DNA of 7,410 nt, taken from Planococcus sp. (in: firmicutes) (lineage in GTDB: Bacteria > Bacillota > Bacilli > Bacillales_A > Planococcaceae). The DNA is taken from contig JASLAI010000392.1 in the NCBI GenBank assembly GCA_030147225.1, forward strand, positions 1 to 7,410, in the 5' to 3' direction. This document shows positions 4,966 to 7,410 of this stretch, piece by piece. The position numbers were made by a program, and so were the translations under genes. The number at the start of each line of letters is the position of its first letter. The first letter of the stretch is position 1. Below the pieces are notes generated by a model. That model was given only the letters and a program-made list of their open reading frames with translations. It was not told the origin of the DNA and made no database searches.

Positions 4966-6036
4966 ATGAAAAAAACAACTAAACTTATGATGATTGTACT
5001 ATCCTTATTACTTATTTTTTCGGTCGTGAAACCGGCACAAGCTGCTACGGACCTGCCTAAGAATCATCCATTCTATGAAGAAATTACGTATTTGATGGAT
5101 AGAGGCGTAGTGACCGGTTATCCAAATGGCGAAATTCGTCCAGATCAGATTGTAACCCGAGCCGAGGCTGCGGTGATGATCGGACGAGTCAAAAATCTAG
5201 ATAAAAAACAGAAAACAACGCCGTTTAAAGATGTACCGGCCGGGCATTTCGCCAGCGGGTATATTGCAGAAGCAGCTAAAGCCGGTTATCTCAAGGGATA
5301 CCTGAATGGCACGTACCGGCCGGAAGAACCGGTTTCCCGTGGGGACATGGCTTTGATTATCGAGCGGGTCTTTGACTTGAATTTCATTTACTATCATGAC
5401 ATCAAGGATGTGCCGTACGTTACCTATTATTATGAGGCTATCTGCCGATTAATCGCGGCGAACATTGCCGTCGGCTATCCGGACGGTACATTCCGTCCGA
5501 AGCTTGAAGTGACGCGCAGCCAATTCTCAGCGTTCCTGGCGCGAGCGCTGGAACCGGAATTCAAAAACAAAGCATCGATTGCTGACTCCTACAAGCGGGA
5601 TAAGACGAAAACCTACACGTACTTGAGAAACGCAAGAGGCGAAAGCGTGGACCGATACGTTAAAGTTCCGGGAATTGACGGAGGAGAAGATCAATTTGTC
5701 TGGGAAACCCAAATTGGGGAAGAGCGATACCCAGAACAGGAATACGAAACTTATAACGAATTCGCGATCGGCTATCCATATTCATTTAAAAATACCCATC
5801 TGGCTTACCCGATTGAAGTCGGAAAATCATTTGTAGCAGGGTATAATCCGGATCCGTTATACTACACCATTACGGGTGTCGATCAAACGGTCGAAACCGA
5901 ATTCAAAACATTCACCAACGCCGTGGAGATCACCACGGATGATGGCGGAAAGTATTACATGGTAGAAGGTTATGCAGTGGTGAAATGGATTGAAGCAGAT
6001 GGAACAATTTACTCAGAGTTGAAGAACGTTGAGTAA
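4966..6036 (+). CDS. Secreted S-layer homology (SLH) domain protein, second of a tandem pair
   Basis: The protein has 356 residues from ATG 4966, which lies 9 bases after GGAGG (4952-4956); an in-frame GTG at 4960 is too close to that site. The signal peptide is residues 1-26 with an AQA cleavage site (KPAQA-ATDLP). SLH domains lie at about 30-77 (GYPNGEIRP, TRAE intact), 86-139 (GYLNGTYRP, SRGD) and 144-198 (GYPDGTFRP, TRSQ). The C-terminal domain (about 205-356) repeats the layout of the upstream gene, including GYPYS, YPIEVGKSF, YTITGV, KTFTNAVEIT, KYYMVEG and a closing SELKNVE. In the third SLH domain 31 of 43 aligned residues match the paralogue by my count. Only 32 bases separate the two genes with no terminator, so they form one transcript. 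Surface attachment by SLH is established for the family. The role of the C-terminal domain is unknown; it could be ligand-binding or purely structural. Confidence 0.9.
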   Translation: MKKTTKLMMIVLSLLLIFSVVKPAQAATDLPKNHPFYEEITYLMDRGVVTGYPNGEIRPDQIVTRAEAAVMIGRVKNLDKKQKTTPFKDVPAGHFASGYIAEAAKAGYLKGYLNGTYRPEEPVSRGDMALIIERVFDLNFIYYHDIKDVPYVTYYYEAICRLIAANIAVGYPDGTFRPKLEVTRSQFSAFLARALEPEFKNKASIADSYKRDKTKTYTYLRNARGESVDRYVKVPGIDGGEDQFVWETQIGEERYPEQEYETYNEFAIGYPYSFKNTHLAYPIEVGKSFVAGYNPDPLYYTITGVDQTVETEFKTFTNAVEITTDDGGKYYMVEGYAVVKWIEADGTIYSELKNVE

Positions 6037-6049
6037 AGATGGAAGTGTG

Positions 6050-6086
6050 TTGAATTGTGCCGGTGCCTGGCACCCGCACAATTCAA
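6050..6086. repeat. REP-like near-palindrome, copy B
   Basis: Left arm 6050-6067 (TTGAATTGTGCCGGTGCC), central T, and right arm 6069-6086 (GGCACCCGCACAATTCAA) pair over 18 bp except one C-C mismatch. Arms are three bases longer than in the other copies. It starts 13 bases after the second SLH stop and ends just before the terminator stem, so it lies in the 3' untranslated part of that transcript. Confidence 0.85.
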
Positions 6087-6090
6087 AGAA

Positions 6091-6125
6091 AACAGCCAGC
6101 TTCGGCAAGAAGTTGGCTGTTTTTA
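6091..6125 (+). terminator. Rho-independent terminator of the SLH operon, possibly bidirectional
   Basis: AACAGCCAGCTTC (6091-6103) pairs with GAAGTTGGCTGTT (6109-6121) as a 13-bp stem with one G-T pair, loop GGCAA, followed by TTTTA and more T. On the minus strand the stem is followed by TTTTCTTTG, so it may also end the SDR gene, which stops 24 bases away. Confidence 0.88.
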
Positions 6126-6148
6126 TTTTGTATAAGTTAACCATAGAA

Positions 6149-6898
6149 TTAAATTGCGCCCATACCGCCGTCAATGCGGTATTGCACGCCGGTGATAAAC
6201 GTACTTTCGTCGGACGCCAGGAATACCACCAAGTTGGCGATATCCTCTGACTCACCGTAGCGGCCGAGTGGAATGCTTTTGGCCATGGTGGCTTCATCGA
6301 CTTCCAAACCGGTTTCAAGCGAACGCATCATGCGTGTGTTGACCGGTGAAGGATGGATGGAATTGACGCGAATATTGTGTGCCGCGTTTTCAACCGCGGC
6401 GGCTTTCGTCAAACCGACAACAGCATGTTTTGATGTGATGTATGGGGATACATTCGGCGATCCGCCGAGTCCAGCCACAGATGAAGTATTGATGACGCTG
6501 CCAGATTTCTGTTTGATCATGACAGGCAGAACTTTCTGCAGTCCCAGGAATACGCCGCGGACATTGACCGCAATGACTTTATCGAAATCATCGACCTTTT
6601 GTTCCGTGATCGGGGCCACTTTGCCTTCGATGCCTGCATTATTGAAAAAAATATCAATTTTGCCGAACTGTTCCACGGTTTGATCGACATACTTCTGAAC
6701 GTCTTCTTCTTTGGAAACATCGGCCTGAACCGTTAGCACATTGTCACCCAGCTCTGTTTTGGCTTCCGCCAGTGCATCTTCAAATAAATCGACCAACACA
6801 ACTGAAGCTCCTTCATCCAAAAACCGCTTCGCGGTAACTTTGCCGATGCCGCCGGCTCCACCTGTAATCACTGCCACTTTGTCCTGTAATCTACCCAC
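6149..6898 (-). CDS. Classical short-chain dehydrogenase/reductase (SDR)
   Basis: The protein has 249 residues, the standard classical SDR length. Start GTG 6898 lies 8 bases after AGGAGG (complement of 6907-6912); the nearer ATG is out of frame and stops at once. The Rossmann nucleotide motif is TGGAGGIG (12-19), D37 ends the second beta strand and suggests NAD(H) over NADP(H), D60 sits in QADVS, and NNAG is at 86-89. The catalytic set is N112, S140, Y153 and K157 (YITSK). The loop after the active site reads IHPSPVNTRMMRSLE rather than the commoner PG form; related SDRs share this to my knowledge. It is a cytoplasmic oxidoreductase acting on an alcohol or ketone; the substrate cannot be read from sequence, and labels such as glucose 1-dehydrogenase would be over-calling. 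It appears monocistronic, with a possible promoter at 6957-6984 and no functional link to its neighbours. Confidence 0.93.
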   Translation of the reverse strand: MGRLQDKVAVITGGAGGIGKVTAKRFLDEGASVVLVDLFEDALAEAKTELGDNVLTVQADVSKEEDVQKYVDQTVEQFGKIDIFFNNAGIEGKVAPITEQKVDDFDKVIAVNVRGVFLGLQKVLPVMIKQKSGSVINTSSVAGLGGSPNVSPYITSKHAVVGLTKAAAVENAAHNIRVNSIHPSPVNTRMMRSLETGLEVDEATMAKSIPLGRYGESEDIANLVVFLASDESTFITGVQYRIDGGMGAI

Positions 6899-6906
6899 CG
6901 TACATT

Positions 6907-6912
6907 CCTCCT
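6907..6912 (-). promoter_or_regulatory. Ribosome binding site that fixes the GTG start of the SDR gene
   Basis: AGGAGG on the minus strand lies 8 bases before GTG 6896-6898. The nearer in-sequence ATG is in another frame with an immediate TAG, so the GTG is the start. Confidence 0.8.
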
Positions 6913-6956
6913 AATATTTTTCAGAATTGATAAATAATTAAAGTGATGCAAGTTCT

Positions 6957-6984
6957 ATTCTACTAGCAACTTCTATAAAATCAA
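6957..6984 (-). promoter_or_regulatory. Possible sigma-A promoter of the SDR gene
   Basis: On the minus strand, TTGATT (complement of 6979-6984) and TAGAAT (complement of 6957-6962, five of six consensus bases) are spaced by 16 bases, ahead of the SDR ribosome binding site. REP-like copy C ends two bases upstream of the -35. Confidence 0.4.
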
Positions 6985-6986
6985 TT

Positions 6987-7017
6987 AATTGTGTGTGTGC
7001 CAGGCACCCACACAATT
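6987..7017. repeat. REP-like near-palindrome, copy C, with an extra half-site
   Basis: Left arm AATTGTGTGTGTGCC (6987-7001), central A, and right arm GGCACCCACACAATT (7003-7017) pair except at arm position 10 (T opposite C), the same place as in copy A. CACACAATT at the end of the right arm (7009-7017) is repeated exactly at 7020-7028, an 11-base shift. The element lies between the SDR promoter and the terminator of the next minus-strand gene. Confidence 0.85.
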
Positions 7018-7035
7018 CCCACACAATTCCTCAAA

Positions 7036-7070
7036 AACAAGGCCGGTTAAAGGAAATCCCTTAACCGGCC
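7036..7070 (-). terminator. Rho-independent terminator of the partial minus-strand gene
   Basis: GGCCGGTTAA (7041-7050) pairs perfectly with TTAACCGGCC (7061-7070). After an A-C mismatch, GG/CC (7052-7053/7058-7059) extend the stem. On the minus strand it is followed by TTGTTTTTG. It starts 13 bases past the stop at 7084. Confidence 0.8.
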
Positions 7071-7083
7071 GCCTTTTATCGTT

Positions 7084-7410
7084 TTACTGTTCTTTAAGCA
7101 TCAATTCATAGTGGATATAGTCAAAAAAGTGAGCTTGGCTCAGCATGTCTTCTGTTGCGATGTCTTTGGCTCGCTGGACAACTTCATCGGCCATCGTTTC
7201 TTCTTCCATCAGCGACAAGTAAGCATGCAGGTAATAATAGACAGCCAGCGATTCGTAGTCCACTGTGGAATCCTGAGTTTCCCGGTTATAGCGACCGAAA
7301 AGTTTGTGTTCGCTGGTCCATTCTTTCTTGATCCAGTTCAAGAACAGGTGAGAGTGCTGGCCTGCTTTTTCTCGGTTCAAGGCAATGAGCAATTGATCGA
7401 TGAGATGCAC
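7084..7410 (-). CDS. C-terminal part of a glycosyl hydrolase family 8-like protein (5' end outside window)
   Basis: Only the last 108 residues are present. The ATG at the window edge is probably internal, since the protein begins mid-domain. The segments LIDQLLIALNREKAG, LFLNWIKKEW, KLFGRYNRETQ and VDYESLAVYYYLHAYLSLM follow the layout of the C-terminal helices of Bacillales glycosyl hydrolase family 8-like proteins (B. subtilis YdaJ type), where a similar xxxGRYxxxTxxPxVDYESxAVYAL run occurs. Such proteins cut beta-1,4-linked polysaccharide or are found in exopolysaccharide loci. The catalytic residues and any signal peptide would lie outside the window, so activity and location cannot be judged. 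The terminator at 7041-7070 ends the transcript. The family assignment is from memory and moderate; another alpha/alpha-barrel protein remains possible. Confidence 0.55.
   Translation of the reverse strand: MHLIDQLLIALNREKAGQHSHLFLNWIKKEWTSEHKLFGRYNRETQDSTVDYESLAVYYYLHAYLSLMEEETMADEVVQRAKDIATEDMLSQAHFFDYIHYELMLKEQ

Noticed and set aside
6273..6683. A 136-codon plus-strand frame inside the SDR gene
   Set aside because: The SDR on the opposite strand has every family motif; this frame is its shadow.

Overview
The window looks like a chromosomal segment from a low-to-mid GC Gram-positive bacterium of the order Bacillales, most likely the Planococcaceae (Planococcus, Sporosarcina or a relative). 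The evidence is strong AGGAGG-type ribosome binding sites, GTG starts, many classical rho-independent terminators, S-layer homology (SLH) proteins, and proteins of Bacillales type. The genus is an inference from style and composition and was not tested by search.

Layout, left to right. (1) At 2-1414 (+) is an operon of a 5'-truncated luciferase-like (LLM class) flavin-dependent oxidoreductase and an NAD(P)H-dependent FMN reductase, closed by a terminator at about 1425-1460. The reductase probably supplies reduced flavin to the oxygenase. (2) At 1415-2270 is an 850-base stretch without a long gene. It holds a short hairpin, a small membrane-protein gene that looks frameshifted at a T run near 1805-1809, a possible small RNA ending at a strong terminator (2067-2099), and four copies of a 12-base motif at an exact 21-base period (2113-2187). 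(3) At 2271-3641 (-) is a single gene for a 456-residue protein resembling LA2681-like HEPN proteins; its expected catalytic His appears replaced by Arg. It has its own terminator at 2214-2256. (4) At 3872-6036 (+) are two tandem paralogous secreted proteins, each with a signal peptide, three SLH domains and a shared C-terminal domain of unknown function, transcribed together and ended by a terminator at 6091-6125. (5) At 6149-6898 (-) is a classical short-chain dehydrogenase/reductase. (6) At 7084-7410 (-) is the C-terminal end of a protein resembling glycosyl hydrolase family 8, with its terminator at 7041-7070.

Three near-palindromes with a GTGCC-N-GGCAC core (3732-3762, 6050-6086, 6987-7017) lie in three separate intergenic gaps and form a dispersed REP-like family. 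Each carries one mismatch at nearly the same place in its stem. Together with the 21-base array and the HEPN-like gene, they are the parts least explained by routine annotation. I see no complete mobile element, CRISPR array, tRNA or rRNA. No new multi-gene system is evident.
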